From the NCBI RefSeq assembly GCF_018860665.1, contig NZ_JAHKPK010000018.1, forward strand, positions 207,859-271,858: a DNA stretch of 64,000 nucleotides, in the 5' to 3' direction. The DNA comes from Pacificibacter marinus (GTDB taxonomy: Bacteria > Pseudomonadota > Alphaproteobacteria > Rhodobacterales > Rhodobacteraceae). The notes below the pieces were generated by a model. That model was not told where the DNA came from, searched no databases, and was given only the letters and a program-made list of their open reading frames with translations. Every line of letters starts with the position of its first letter. Within the stretch, counting starts at the first letter, position 1. A program made the translations under genes and the position numbers. This document shows, one piece after another, positions 10,162 to 18,906 of the stretch.

Positions 10162-10230
10162 TTTGATTCACGCCCGACTGACACTGTGCTAGGTTGACGC
10201 CAAACACGTCATACAGTGCCGGAGATACAG

Positions 10231-11121
10231 ATGTTAAAGCTCGCAACCTATTCTGTTGGAACAGTTATTCTTGGCGTCTCTGTCGCTTGGGTTTTGACCG
10301 AGCCGCGCCATGCGGATTTGGAAGATATCGCAGGCCTGACCCCCGATCTGGCGCGTGGCGAGTTTGTTTATACAGCGGGCGGATGTGCCTCGTGCCATGC
10401 GGGCGATGATGGCAATGGCGAAGCCTTAACAGGCGGCATGGCGTTTGAGTCTGCTTTTGGCACATTCTATGCGCCCAATATTTCGCCTGATCCTGATCAA
10501 GGCATTGGCACATGGTCGGCGCTTAATTTAGCTGACGCGATGCTGCATGGCACCTCTCCCGAAGGCGAACACCTATATCCCGCCTTTCCCTATACTTCTT
10601 ACGCTAAAATGGACCCCGCAGACGTTGTGTCTTTGCACGCCTATCTGATGACCCTGCCCGCATCAACTGTGCCGAGCAAAGCCCATGATGTTGGCTTTCC
10701 GTTCAACATTCGCCGCAGTTTGGGCGGTTGGAAATTGCTGTTTGGCACCAGTGCTGGCGATTGGATTGTAAATGATCCGAATATGACAGAGCAAGATCTA
10801 CAGGGGCGTTATTTGGTCGAAGCACTGGCGCATTGCGGCGAATGTCACACGCCACGAAACGCCTTGGGTGGCATGGACACGGCAAAATGGCTTGGCGGTG
10901 CGCCCAATCCATCGGGCAATGGCACGATCCCCAATATCACCCCCGGCACGCTGACATGGTCAGAAGAAGACATCGCCTATTATCTGGAAAGTGGTTTCAC
11001 ACCTGAGTATGACTCCGTCGGCGGGCATATGGCGCATGTGGTTGATAATTTTGCCGCATTAGACGCCAGTGATCGCGCGGCAGTCGCCAGTTATCTAAAA
11101 CGAGTGGCCCCTGTTGAATAG
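10231..11121 (+). CDS. Membrane-anchored diheme c-type cytochrome
   Basis: Periplasmic electron-transfer protein of 296 residues. An N-terminal hydrophobic segment (ATYSVGTVILGVSVAWVL) acts as a signal or anchor. Two heme-attachment sites are present: CASCH near residue 48 and CGECH near residue 205. The layout of two cytochrome c domains of similar size resembles the cytochrome subunits of PQQ alcohol and gluconate dehydrogenases, but no dehydrogenase gene is adjacent, so the partner is unknown. ATG 10231 has a GGAGA site; the ORF extends five codons upstream without better signals. It probably feeds electrons to a terminal oxidase. Confidence 0.88.
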   Translation: MLKLATYSVGTVILGVSVAWVLTEPRHADLEDIAGLTPDLARGEFVYTAGGCASCHAGDDGNGEALTGGMAFESAFGTFYAPNISPDPDQGIGTWSALNLADAMLHGTSPEGEHLYPAFPYTSYAKMDPADVVSLHAYLMTLPASTVPSKAHDVGFPFNIRRSLGGWKLLFGTSAGDWIVNDPNMTEQDLQGRYLVEALAHCGECHTPRNALGGMDTAKWLGGAPNPSGNGTIPNITPGTLTWSEEDIAYYLESGFTPEYDSVGGHMAHVVDNFAALDASDRAAVASYLKRVAPVE

Positions 11122-11152
11122 CGGCACAGATCGAACGGGGCGCTTTAAATAT

Positions 11153-12307
11153 CTAACGTAAGATATCGGTTTTAAACAGTTTTACCTTAAGTCCACCATG
11201 GGCGATGGGGGCTTCCGTTGGCAACCACGGCAGTTTCGTCGCCTCGGCCAATTGCGTGTCCGAGGTGATCATGCCCACCCGCCAGCCTTTGAATTTCATG
11301 CGCATCACATCACCGAATGATCCGTAAAGCGCAAAGAGGTCTTTTTTCTTGCCGATCCGCGCACCATATGGCGGATTGACGATCACAAGACCCGCAGGGC
11401 CATCCGGGCGCTCCAAGCTGGACACTTGCGTTGGCGTAAAGTGACACAAGGCGTCGACCCCTGCCCGCGTGGCATTGTCTTTGGCGAAACCAATCACATT
11501 GACGTTGCGGTCAGAGCCGTAAAACTGTTGTTCACTGGGCCTGATTTTCCACGCCTCGCGCATGCGCCGCACCGCAACCTCATCATAGGTCGCAAGTTTT
11601 TCAAAGGCGAAACTGCGCGCACGTCCGGCCATGAAATTTCGAGATATTTCAGCGGCTTCTATCAAAAACGTGCCGGAACCACACATGGGGTCAAGTACGG
11701 GTTCTTGCCCCGTATACCCGCAAGCCCGCAGCGCCAAAGCCGCCATAGTTTCGCGCATCGGCGCTTTGCCCATGGCCTGTTTATGGCCGCGTTTGTGCAG
11801 ACCTTCGCCTGAGGTATCGATGGAAAAATGTACGTTGTTGTCGTCAATGCGCACTTTGATGACGATATCGGCGTCTTCTAAGCCTTCCGCAATTTTCGCG
11901 CCGAATTCTTCGTGGATTGCGCGCTCGATACGTTCAACGGCGGCGCCAGCGTGATAGATTTTGGACTTTTTATTGGTGTTCACCTCGACTTTGATCGAAA
12001 GCTCTTCATCCAAAATCGCTTGACCTAAAATGTCGCCCCAAGGGAATTTACGCGCGCGTTTGTCGAGTTGCGCCAGATGAAAGGCACGAAATTCGCCGAT
12101 ACGCGCCAAGACCTTAGACGGGCCGCGCAGGGTCAGATTTGCGCGCCAAACATCGGTCCAATTGCCATGAATCGTGACACCGCCCCCCGTGGCCACAGGA
12201 TTTTGAAACCCCGATTCGATCACTTCCTCAAGCAAAACCTGCTCAAGTCCGGGTACAGTCGACAGGAAAATGTCGAAAGTGGCATTGGCTGGCGTGGATT
12301 GGGTCAT
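11153..12307 (-). CDS. THUMP-domain class I SAM-dependent RNA methyltransferase (RlmL-like)
   Basis: Predicted 23S rRNA guanine-N2 methyltransferase of the RlmL/YcbY and Trm14 group, 384 residues. The N-terminal THUMP-containing half has VPGLEQVLLEEVIESGFQNP and later VKVRIDDNNVHFSIDTSG. The catalytic half has the SAM motif LDPMCGSGTFLIEAA and the N2-guanine methylase motif VIVNPPYGARIG. The start is ATG 12307, with GAGG eight bases upstream; the longer frame to 12391 has no support. It lacks the second, RlmK-like methyltransferase domain of E. coli RlmL, as in most alphaproteobacteria. lipA lies upstream on the same strand, separated by a hairpin terminator. Confidence 0.88.
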   Translation of the reverse strand: MTQSTPANATFDIFLSTVPGLEQVLLEEVIESGFQNPVATGGGVTIHGNWTDVWRANLTLRGPSKVLARIGEFRAFHLAQLDKRARKFPWGDILGQAILDEELSIKVEVNTNKKSKIYHAGAAVERIERAIHEEFGAKIAEGLEDADIVIKVRIDDNNVHFSIDTSGEGLHKRGHKQAMGKAPMRETMAALALRACGYTGQEPVLDPMCGSGTFLIEAAEISRNFMAGRARSFAFEKLATYDEVAVRRMREAWKIRPSEQQFYGSDRNVNVIGFAKDNATRAGVDALCHFTPTQVSSLERPDGPAGLVIVNPPYGARIGKKKDLFALYGSFGDVMRMKFKGWRVGMITSDTQLAEATKLPWLPTEAPIAHGGLKVKLFKTDILR

Positions 12308-12377
12308 GCTGGGCCTCGATGGGGTGCGGATCGCGTTTACGGCTTGTGTCACGCACAGCGCGCTATGATCAAGACAA

Positions 12378-12407
12378 AATAAAACCGGCAAGTTGCCCCG
12401 CCGGTTT
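12378..12407 (-). terminator. Hairpin terminator downstream of lipA
   Basis: Inverted repeat AAACCGGC (12382-12389) / GCCGGTTT (12400-12407) just after the lipA stop. On the minus strand it is followed by TTATTTT. It separates lipA from the downstream methyltransferase gene. Confidence 0.65.
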
Positions 12408-12429
12408 GAATGTTAGGGTTTGACGTGAT

Positions 12430-13383
12430 TTAAGCTGTGCCAAACTTTTTAAGGCGCGCCTCACGTAGACGGGCAAAATCATCACCGGCGTGATAGCTGG
12501 AACGCGTCAAAGGCGTGGCCGAGACCATCAAGAACCCTTTGTTAAAGGCGGTTTTCTCATAGGTTTTGAACTCTTCAGGCGTCACAAAACGATCAACGGC
12601 GTGGTGTTTTGGCGTTGGTTGCAAATACTGCCCGATGGTCAAGAAATCGATATCGGCGGCGCGCATGTCTTCCATCACTTGCGTGACGGATTGCTTATCT
12701 TCGCCAAGGCCAACCATGATGCCCGACTTGGTGAACATCGTTGGATCAAGTTCTTTCACGCGCTGCAAAAGACGCAAAGAATGGAAATACCGCGCGCCGG
12801 GGCGCACTTCTGGATACAAGCCAGGCACTGTTTCCAGATTGTGGTTGAACACATCGGGGCGCGCCTCAACCACGACCTCCAGAACCTTTGGATCACAGCG
12901 AATGAAATCAGGCGTGAGGATTTCGATAGTCGTAGAGGGTGACTTTTTACGGATGGCGCGGATGGTCATCGCGAAATGCTCGGCCCCGCCGTCTTCAATA
13001 TCATCGCGGTCAACAGATGTGATCACAACGTGGTTGAGACCCAATTTGGCCACAGCGTCCGCCACACGGCCCGGCTCGAACACATCCAAATCCTCAGGCG
13101 GCTTGCCTGTGGCGATGTTGCAAAAGGTACAAGCGCGGGTACAAACTTCGCCCATGATCATCATCGTGGCGTGGCCTTGCGACCAACATTCGCCCACGTT
13201 GGGACAGCCCGCTTCTTCGCACACGGTCACCAATTTGTTTTCACGCATGATGTCGCGTGTTTCTTTATAGCCTTCGGATGTGGGCGCTTTGACGCGAATC
13301 CAATCGGGCTTTTTAGGCTGCGCATTATCGGGGCGCTTTTGCTTTTCAGGGTGTCTCTGGGCCGGAATTTTGAGATCGCGCAC
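12430..13383 (-). CDS. lipA: Lipoyl synthase
   Basis: Radical SAM enzyme that inserts two sulfurs into protein-bound octanoate to make lipoate. It has 317 residues. The auxiliary cluster motif [13 protein letters not shown] precedes the radical-SAM triad [13 protein letters not shown], and the C-terminal [12 protein letters not shown] region carries the conserved Arg-Ser-Ser-Tyr. The start is taken as GTG 13383 ([15 protein letters not shown]), since no ATG lies near. It reads away from the peroxiredoxin gene across a 317-bp divergent region. Confidence 0.95.
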   Translation of the reverse strand: MRDLKIPAQRHPEKQKRPDNAQPKKPDWIRVKAPTSEGYKETRDIMRENKLVTVCEEAGCPNVGECWSQGHATMMIMGEVCTRACTFCNIATGKPPEDLDVFEPGRVADAVAKLGLNHVVITSVDRDDIEDGGAEHFAMTIRAIRKKSPSTTIEILTPDFIRCDPKVLEVVVEARPDVFNHNLETVPGLYPEVRPGARYFHSLRLLQRVKELDPTMFTKSGIMVGLGEDKQSVTQVMEDMRAADIDFLTIGQYLQPTPKHHAVDRFVTPEEFKTYEKTAFNKGFLMVSATPLTRSSYHAGDDFARLREARLKKFGTA

Positions 13384-13493
13384 GTGTTTTCCCCATACTG
13401 AAACAGATTTTCTAGGTTATATCCCAGACAGGCTTCGGGGCAAGTGGATACGTGGCATTGCTGCCATGTTCCCTGCTCAACACATATAATCAC

Positions 13494-13505
13494 ATGCCTA
13501 GGCAT
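13494..13505. promoter_or_regulatory. Perfect 12-bp palindrome in the lipA upstream region
   Basis: ATGCCTAGGCAT is fully self-complementary and lies about 110 bp upstream of the lipA start. It may be an operator, but I do not recognise the regulator. A chance 12-bp palindrome in a 300-bp region is not impossible. Confidence 0.3.
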
Positions 13506-13623
13506 AGTGTTTGCATCGCGAACACCTCATTCGCTATGGCAAAGATTTTGCCCAATTTTACGACGAAATGCCAGCTTATACTATTCCGACCATTTTTGTC
13601 GCATGCCAGCGATTGAACCTAAA

Positions 13624-13638
13624 CTAGAATCGTTCTAG
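13624..13638. promoter_or_regulatory. Candidate Irr (iron control element) box before the peroxiredoxin gene
   Basis: CTAGAATCGTTCTAG is an inverted repeat of six bases around a 3-bp centre, 62 bp upstream of the peroxiredoxin ATG. Its core TAGAATCGTTCTA fits TAGAAYNRTTCTA, the centre of the alphaproteobacterial Irr box as I remember it; the outer C/G replaces the usual T/A. It is equally possible that it binds a different regulator. The position suits control of the plus-strand promoter. Confidence 0.45.
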
Positions 13639-13700
13639 GTATCGCCCAATAGTATTTAAATCTGCGACCCCATCGCAAAAAGATCCTTAGGAGTGATGAT

Positions 13701-14252
13701 ATGCAAGCTGGACATAAACTTCCAAACGTAACGTTCAAAACCCGCGTGCGCGATGAATCTATCGGCGGCGACAATCCTTTCCGTTGGGAAGATAAGACAA
13801 CAGCTGATTACTTCGGCGGCAAACGTGTTGTATTATTCTCGCTCCCTGGTGCTTTCACGCCAACATGTTCCACATACCAATTGCCAGGATTTGAAAACGG
13901 CTTTGACGATTTTAAAGCGGCTGGCATCGACGCGATCTATTGCATGTCTGTGAACGACAGCTTTGTGATGAACAAATGGGCGCAATCGCAAGACCTGAAA
14001 AACGTTGGCGTGATCCCTGATGGCTCTGGCGAATTCACCCGCCGCATGGGCATGTTGGTGCACAAAGACAACCTCGGTTTTGGCGTACGTTCATGGCGCT
14101 ATGCGGCTGTGGTCAAAGACGGCGTTATCGAGGCTTGGTTCGAAGAGCCAGGTCTGTGCGACAACCACGGCGAAGACCCTTACGGCGTATCCTCACCAGA
14201 AACTGTTTTGGAATATCTCAAAACAGCGGCACAGGATGTTGCGGCTGAATAA
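13701..14252 (+). CDS. Peroxiredoxin, Prx5-like (AhpC/TSA superfamily)
   Basis: Thiol peroxidase that reduces hydrogen peroxide and organic peroxides. It has 183 residues. The peroxidatic cysteine lies in the Prx5-type motif LPGAFTPTCSTYQLPGF near residue 60. Further cysteines occur in IYCMSVND and LCDNHGEDP. In Prx5 enzymes the electron donor is usually glutathione/glutaredoxin or thioredoxin; no glutaredoxin domain is fused here. The start has AGGAG seven bases before ATG. The gene ends with a clear terminator and is convergent with oxyR, so it belongs with the oxyR-katA peroxide-defence block. Confidence 0.93.
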   Translation: MQAGHKLPNVTFKTRVRDESIGGDNPFRWEDKTTADYFGGKRVVLFSLPGAFTPTCSTYQLPGFENGFDDFKAAGIDAIYCMSVNDSFVMNKWAQSQDLKNVGVIPDGSGEFTRRMGMLVHKDNLGFGVRSWRYAAVVKDGVIEAWFEEPGLCDNHGEDPYGVSSPETVLEYLKTAAQDVAAE

Positions 14253-14278
14253 TCACAGCCACTCATAAGTCAAAGATC

Positions 14279-14312
14279 AGCCCGCCTCAGTCTTGAGCGC
14301 GGGCTTTTTCTT
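14279..14312 (+). terminator. Rho-independent terminator after the peroxiredoxin gene
   Basis: AGCCCGC (14279-14285) pairs with GCGGGCT (14299-14305), followed by TTTTCTTT. It lies 27 bp after the peroxiredoxin stop. Confidence 0.85.
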
Positions 14313-14340
14313 TGCTGAATATCCCTCTGTTCAAACTGAT

Positions 14341-15267
14341 TTAGCCCCGCATACGTGCTTCATACAACAATTCACTGCCCGCTTCGGCCAAAAGCGCCGC
14401 CAAATCCGTAAACCATGAGGCGTCTGGCGTGCTGGCGCGGCGTATCAATGCGATGGTGCGCGCGGGCTGCGGGTCTGGAAAGCGCATCACCGCTAAGTCT
14501 GGACTGGACGCGTGCTCTGCCTTCAGTGCGATTTCTGGCACAAAGGTCATGCCAAAGCCCTGCGCCACCAGCCCACATAGTGTTGATAACGATGACGCGC
14601 CAAGATCGACAGTTTGCTCTGCGCGGGTCAATTGGCACATATCCAAGGCTTGATCGGCAAGGCAGTGCCCCTCATCCAGCAACAACAGCCCATCGGGCGG
14701 TACATCTGTCGGGCGCATGGGCACCATTTGTTGATTCAAATGCGCAAGCCGCGCCTTGGATCCTGCCAGCAAGAAACAATCGGTAAACAAAGGCTCGGCG
14801 ATCAGACCACCAATATTATAAGGCAATGCGATGATCGCAGCATCAAGCCGCCCTGAAGAGACGTCTTTAAGCAGATCAGCAGTTTGCGCCTCACGCACGC
14901 GTATATCTAAGTTCAGCTGCGCCGATTTGATCCGCGTCAGCGCGCGTGGCAACATATAGGGAGCGATTGTCGGGATCACCCCAAGCGACAAACGCCCCGA
15001 TAGCCCATCTTGCAGACGCACCTCCGATTCCATTTCTCGCGTCATCGCCAAAAGAACGAGAGCGCGCTCATAAACCAACTGCCCCGCGCGGGTCAGGCGC
15101 ATATCGCGCGGCAAACGCTCCACAAGCTGAACATCAAGGCTTACCTCCATCTCTTTGATTTGCTGCGATAAAGCAGATTGCGTAACATGCACCCGCTCAG
15201 CAGCGGTGGAAAATGAACGCGTCTCAGCCAGCGCCACAAAGTAACGCATCTGTTTCAATGTCAGCAT
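14341..15267 (-). CDS. oxyR: Hydrogen peroxide-sensing LysR regulator OxyR
   Basis: LysR-type activator of peroxide-defence genes, 308 residues. The N-terminal winged helix-turn-helix (YFVALAETRSFSTAAERVH) is followed by the effector domain. The two redox cysteines of OxyR are recognisable in LLLDEGHCLADQALDMCQL, spaced as in E. coli OxyR (Cys199 and Cys208), which distinguishes it from other LysR proteins. It diverges from katA across about 150 bp that contains a T-N11-A palindrome (15303-15317), the expected OxyR site. It is convergent with the peroxiredoxin gene. Confidence 0.94.
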   Translation of the reverse strand: MLTLKQMRYFVALAETRSFSTAAERVHVTQSALSQQIKEMEVSLDVQLVERLPRDMRLTRAGQLVYERALVLLAMTREMESEVRLQDGLSGRLSLGVIPTIAPYMLPRALTRIKSAQLNLDIRVREAQTADLLKDVSSGRLDAAIIALPYNIGGLIAEPLFTDCFLLAGSKARLAHLNQQMVPMRPTDVPPDGLLLLDEGHCLADQALDMCQLTRAEQTVDLGASSLSTLCGLVAQGFGMTFVPEIALKAEHASSPDLAVMRFPDPQPARTIALIRRASTPDASWFTDLAALLAEAGSELLYEARMRG

Positions 15268-15302
15268 TCTGCCCAGCCCTTGCGATCGTTCAACCTAAAT
15301 CA

Positions 15303-15317
15303 ATTAGAAAATCTAAT
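15303..15317. promoter_or_regulatory. Probable OxyR operator between oxyR and katA
   Basis: ATTAGAAAATCTAAT is a perfect inverted repeat of six bases around AAA and matches the LysR rule T-N11-A. It lies 36 bp upstream of the oxyR start and about 100 bp upstream of katA. That is the right place for OxyR to control itself and katA. Confidence 0.65.
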
Positions 15318-15415
15318 ACACATAATCGTTTTATACAATTTTATTTTATAAATAAGCTCTGCCATGATGGTCACATCAACAAACGAACCGATTTCAAACC
15401 AATAGGGAGATGAAA

Positions 15416-16870
15416 ATGACCAAACGTTTGACCACTACAGCGGGTGCGCCCGTTTCGCACAACGACACCTCAAAAACCGCAGGCCCGCGCGGCCCTGTAA
15501 TGCTTGATGATTACCAGTTGATTGAAAAGCTGGCCCATCAAAACCGCGAGCGCATTCCTGAGCGTGTGGTTCACGCCAAAGGTTGGGGCGCACAAGGAAC
15601 GTTCACAGTCACCCATGACATTTCGAACTACACCACAGCGAAGTTGTTTTCAAAAGTGGGCAACACCTGTGAAATCCTGTCACGGTGGTCCACCGTTGCG
15701 GGCGAACTTGGCGCGGCGGATGCCGAACGTGATGTGCGTGGCTTTTCGGTGAAATTCTACACCGAAGAAGGCAACTGGGACGTTGTTGGCAACAACACGC
15801 CAATCTTTTTTATCCGCGATGCATTCAAATTCCCTGACTTCATCCGCACACAAAAACGTCACCCGAAAAGCAATCTGCGCTCTCCTGAAGCGATGTTTGA
15901 TTTCTGGGCCGCTCATCCTGAATCCGTGCATCAAGTGACCATTTTGATGTCTGATCGCGGCATCCCTGTGAACCCGATGCACATGCACGGCTACGGATCA
16001 CATACATATTCCATGTGGAATGCCGACGGGTCGCGCGTTTGGGTGAAATTCCACTTCCGCAATCAGCAAGGCATCAAGAACTACATGAACGATGAGGCGG
16101 AAAACCTGATTGCTAAGACGCGCGAAAGCTACCAAGAAGATTTGTATGGCGCGATTGAAGCTGGCAATTTCCCGAAATGGGAACTTAACATTCAGGTGAT
16201 GAACGAAGAAGACGCTGAAAAGCAGGATTTCAACCCGTTTGATCTGACCAAAGTCTGGCCGCATGACGATTTTCCATTGATCCCAGTGGGCATGTTGGAA
16301 TTCAACAAAAACCCAGACAACTACTTCCAAATGATTGAAAATGCGGCCTATTCGCCATCAAATAAAATCCCAGGCATCGGCTTTAGCCCTGACAAAATGT
16401 TGCAAGCGCGTGTGTTTTCTTACGCTGATGCGCATCGTTACCGCCTTGGCACGCATTATGAATCTTTGCCAGCCAATGCGCCCAAATGCCCTGTGCATCA
16501 CTACCATAAGGACGGCGCGATGAACTTTAACGCGCCAAACACAGGCCACCCAGAGGCTTACTATGAGCCCAACCAATATGAATCCAGCGCCAAAGCTGAT
16601 CCAAGCGTGGCCGAGCCCCCGCTGAAAATCTCAGGCGACGCGGATAAATATGTGGTTGAAATGGAAGATGCGGACTACGTGCAGCCGCGCAAACTCTACG
16701 CCGAAGTGATCGGCGATGAAGAACGCTCGCGTCTTCACATGACCATGGCCGGCGCGATGGCCCCTTGCTCCACATCCGTGCGTGAGCGTTGGTTCGAAGT
16801 GCTTGGCAAAGTGCACCCTGCCTATGAAGCTGGCGTGCGCGGCGCGCTGGATGAAATCGACAACGCATAA
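15416..16870 (+). CDS. katA: Catalase (monofunctional heme catalase)
   Basis: Heme enzyme that dismutates hydrogen peroxide to water and oxygen. It has 484 residues, the clade-3 small-subunit size. Motifs present are the distal histidine region [18 protein letters not shown], the distal asparagine region [20 protein letters not shown], and the proximal heme-ligand signature ending [14 protein letters not shown] with the heme tyrosine. The second ATG (15416) is preferred because GGGAG lies directly against the first ATG (15410) but seven bases before the second. It diverges from oxyR and ends in a strong terminator. OxyR-controlled catalase is established in Rhodobacter. Confidence 0.95.
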   Translation: MTKRLTTTAGAPVSHNDTSKTAGPRGPVMLDDYQLIEKLAHQNRERIPERVVHAKGWGAQGTFTVTHDISNYTTAKLFSKVGNTCEILSRWSTVAGELGAADAERDVRGFSVKFYTEEGNWDVVGNNTPIFFIRDAFKFPDFIRTQKRHPKSNLRSPEAMFDFWAAHPESVHQVTILMSDRGIPVNPMHMHGYGSHTYSMWNADGSRVWVKFHFRNQQGIKNYMNDEAENLIAKTRESYQEDLYGAIEAGNFPKWELNIQVMNEEDAEKQDFNPFDLTKVWPHDDFPLIPVGMLEFNKNPDNYFQMIENAAYSPSNKIPGIGFSPDKMLQARVFSYADAHRYRLGTHYESLPANAPKCPVHHYHKDGAMNFNAPNTGHPEAYYEPNQYESSAKADPSVAEPPLKISGDADKYVVEMEDADYVQPRKLYAEVIGDEERSRLHMTMAGAMAPCSTSVRERWFEVLGKVHPAYEAGVRGALDEIDNA

Positions 16871-16890
16871 TTTGCGCCCGACCTAAACAT

Positions 16891-16926
16891 AAAACGCCCC
16901 TCACTGCGCAAGCGAGGGGCGTTTTC
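16891..16926 (+). terminator. Rho-independent terminator after katA
   Basis: AAAACGCCCCTC and GAGGGGCGTTTT form a 12-bp stem around an 11-base loop, followed by CTCTC. It is symmetric, so it may also stop transcription from the opposite strand. Confidence 0.85.
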
Positions 16927-16965
16927 TCTCAGGTTTTAGACAGATAGCATTAACCAATAAGGCCA

Positions 16966-18126
16966 TTACCCAATAAGGTTTGAATACCCAGCCTCATCAA
17001 AATGACGTTTAAGACGTTGCAATGCGATCCGCAGCACCACCTTGCCAGAGCGCGCAGACCAGCCCATGCGTTTCTCGGCCTTCTCCATACCTTCCAAATA
17101 GCAACAACAGCGCAGCGCCACATCGCCAAGTCCGGGGCCCAAATCCATCAAAGCCGCAGCCACACGGGCTTTAGCAGCATCAGGACCAAAGCCCGACGCA
17201 TCGCCATTAAAAGGACTGCGCGTGCCTTCCGTTAAAAACCGATCCCAGTTTTTGGTCGCACGCGGACTCATCTGCGCCAGTTCAAAATCTTCGCGCAAAC
17301 GCTCGGCTGCGGCCACAAGTTCGGGACTAAGGAACATTTCACCATCTTTATCGCGGCGCCGCGACAGAGTCATCACAGAGCTCTCGGCCGCATTGTAGCG
17401 CATACGTTTTGGCTTATCTGTCTGCGCGCCAGCCATATCTTTGACAGCCCAAACACGCTGTGCCGTGCCAAAACTGGACTGCGCTTCTGCAAATCCAGCC
17501 TGCGCACTCTCATGCGCCGCGACAAGACGCTTCAGCGCGGCACGCCCCGCAGAGGTAATCGTATAGCGGGTGATTTTGCCTTTTTCTTGCGCCGATATCC
17601 AGTCTTTAAGAGCCATAGCTTGCGCGATAGGTCTATCCAAGACAGCCGTACGTGTCGTGCGCCCATCAGGTAAATCGCGAACGACAACGGCCTTTTCCAT
17701 ATCTTTAGCCACGGCCAAACAGGCCCCCGGTTCACTTAAACGGCGCAAAATACGGCGCGCCTCGCGTTCAATCGTCGCGTCATCGGGGGGCGTCGCTGCT
17801 TCAGTGTCCGAAAAGTTTGTAAATTTGCTCATAGCTGATGTGTCCTTCGATCTTATGAGAGGCCGCGCTGGGGTGTCGGATGACGGGGGCATCGTGGAGT
17901 ACTGACCGAGCGAACTTAGAGCTTCATCAATCAGTGGATCATCGCGTTTCAATTCGATTTTGCGCACTTGGCGCATGACCGTAGAGGGCGCGCAGCCGCC
18001 GTTACGAGCCAAAGCACGAATGGTTTGACCGTGTTCGGTATGATCCAGATACCGCTTGGCTTCTTGTGGCACCCAATTGGGCAAAGCGCCCTTTGTTTTG
18101 CCTATACTGTTACCGTATTCCAACAT
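16966..18126 (-). CDS. Helix-turn-helix protein with DUF6456 domain
   Basis: Predicted DNA-binding protein of 386 residues, not characterised biochemically as far as I know. Residues about 15-75 form a helix-turn-helix (RALARNGGCAPSTVMRQVRK). A middle region has a second winged-helix-like stretch (RYTITSAGRAALKRLVAA). The C-terminal third is the DUF6456 domain: LSRRRDKDGEMFLSPELVAA, then ERLREDFELAQMSPRATKNW, LGDVALRCCCYLEGMEKAEK and the end VVLRIALQRLKRHF. DUF6456 proteins are typical of Rhodobacterales and relatives. It diverges from the DUF6477 gene; the pairing may be functional. Start ATG 18126 has GGGGAGA upstream. Confidence 0.85.
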   Translation of the reverse strand: MLEYGNSIGKTKGALPNWVPQEAKRYLDHTEHGQTIRALARNGGCAPSTVMRQVRKIELKRDDPLIDEALSSLGQYSTMPPSSDTPARPLIRSKDTSAMSKFTNFSDTEAATPPDDATIEREARRILRRLSEPGACLAVAKDMEKAVVVRDLPDGRTTRTAVLDRPIAQAMALKDWISAQEKGKITRYTITSAGRAALKRLVAAHESAQAGFAEAQSSFGTAQRVWAVKDMAGAQTDKPKRMRYNAAESSVMTLSRRRDKDGEMFLSPELVAAAERLREDFELAQMSPRATKNWDRFLTEGTRSPFNGDASGFGPDAAKARVAAALMDLGPGLGDVALRCCCYLEGMEKAEKRMGWSARSGKVVLRIALQRLKRHFDEAGYSNLIG

Positions 18127-18466
18127 TCTCTCCCCGCAGACCTAAGCCTGATGTCTCTGCTCCAGAACCAACAGATCGTGCTCCAAAGTTTCTAATTCGG
18201 AAACAATCATAATTTTTACTTAAAATTGTATCGAATCTCTAAACAACCTTGGGTTGCATTGATTACCTAAAAGTTAATTGTCACGCCTTAGTCTTACTTT
18301 CGCCACATTTCATAAATGGTGCAGGAACAGACCGTTCGCATTTTGGAAACAATACGCAACACACGTTTAGGTTGTGCTTATCTCTCTTCATACGGCCGAA
18401 ATTCAACATGAACGCCGCAATCAACGCTGCGCCCCACGGCACAGCCCACATACCAAGGAGAGACCC
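18127..18466. other. Divergent intergenic region between the DUF6456 and DUF6477 genes
   Basis: 340 bp, AT-rich in the middle (18200-18300), with no convincing ORF on either strand. It presumably carries both promoters. I see no clear operator repeat, terminator or RNA structure. Confidence 0.6.
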
Positions 18467-18760
18467 ATGACAGATATCAACACAGTTCTCGCATCCCTAC
18501 GCCGCCCAAGCTTGTTGATCCGCGCCGCACGGTTTGGATTGACCGACTACAACCGTACACGTGACCTCAAACGCGTTATGGGCACATCCACGTGTCTCGC
18601 CCCTGCCCGCGTCATCGACGGCTTGATCGAAAAAGAAGCTCATTTTGAAGCAACCCGCAAAAAAGGTGATGCGGGGTAGAGCGTCGCGCGTCATATCGAA
18701 GTTCTGATCGCCCTGATGGCCGAGGCCCGCCTGTTACCACGCGGCCCCCAAGCGGTGTAG
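18467..18760 (+). pseudogene. DUF6477-family small protein, split by an in-frame amber codon
   Basis: Starts at ATG 18467 after AAGGAG and reads 70 codons, from MTDINTVLASLRRPSLLIRA to [13 protein letters not shown] lies at 18677-18679, after which the same frame continues for 26 more codons ([19 protein letters not shown], then PRGPQAV) to a TAG at 18758-18760. The two halves together match, from memory, the full length (about 97 residues) of DUF6477 proteins of Rhodobacterales, which have a tyrosine (TAC/TAT) just before the SVARH stretch. One base change explains the stop. It could be a recent loss of function, a tolerated truncation, readthrough or a sequencing error. The function of the family is unknown. 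A terminator follows. Confidence 0.75.
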
Positions 18761-18795
18761 AGCAGACAGAAATTTCATCTAGAGCCGCGCTTAAG

Positions 18796-18826
18796 TCCCT
18801 CAAACATGCTGTTTGGGGGATTTTTC
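18796..18826 (+). terminator. Rho-independent terminator after the DUF6477 gene
   Basis: TCCCTCAAACA / TGTTTGGGGGA pair around a TGC loop (one G-T wobble), followed by TTTTTC at 18821-18826. Confidence 0.8.
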
Positions 18827-18906
18827 TACGCCACGAGTGGCAAAACTCACGCTTGGGTGTTCAAACCATCTTGCCTCAAAGCGCAACTGAGCCTAAACGC
18901 TGGACT

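Larger units (their letters stand above)
13384..13700 (+). other. Divergent intergenic region between lipA and the peroxiredoxin gene
   Basis: 317 bp with no ORF I can support. It must hold the lipA promoter (minus) and the peroxiredoxin promoter (plus). Two palindromes stand out: ATGCCTAGGCAT at 13494-13505 and CTAGAATCGTTCTAG at 13624-13638. Both are described separately. No hairpin with a T-run is seen. Confidence 0.7.

Noticed and set aside
12566..13270. Plus-strand ORF of 234 codons antisense to lipA
   Set aside because: Shadow of lipA; no motif, and the lipA radical SAM motifs are on the minus strand.
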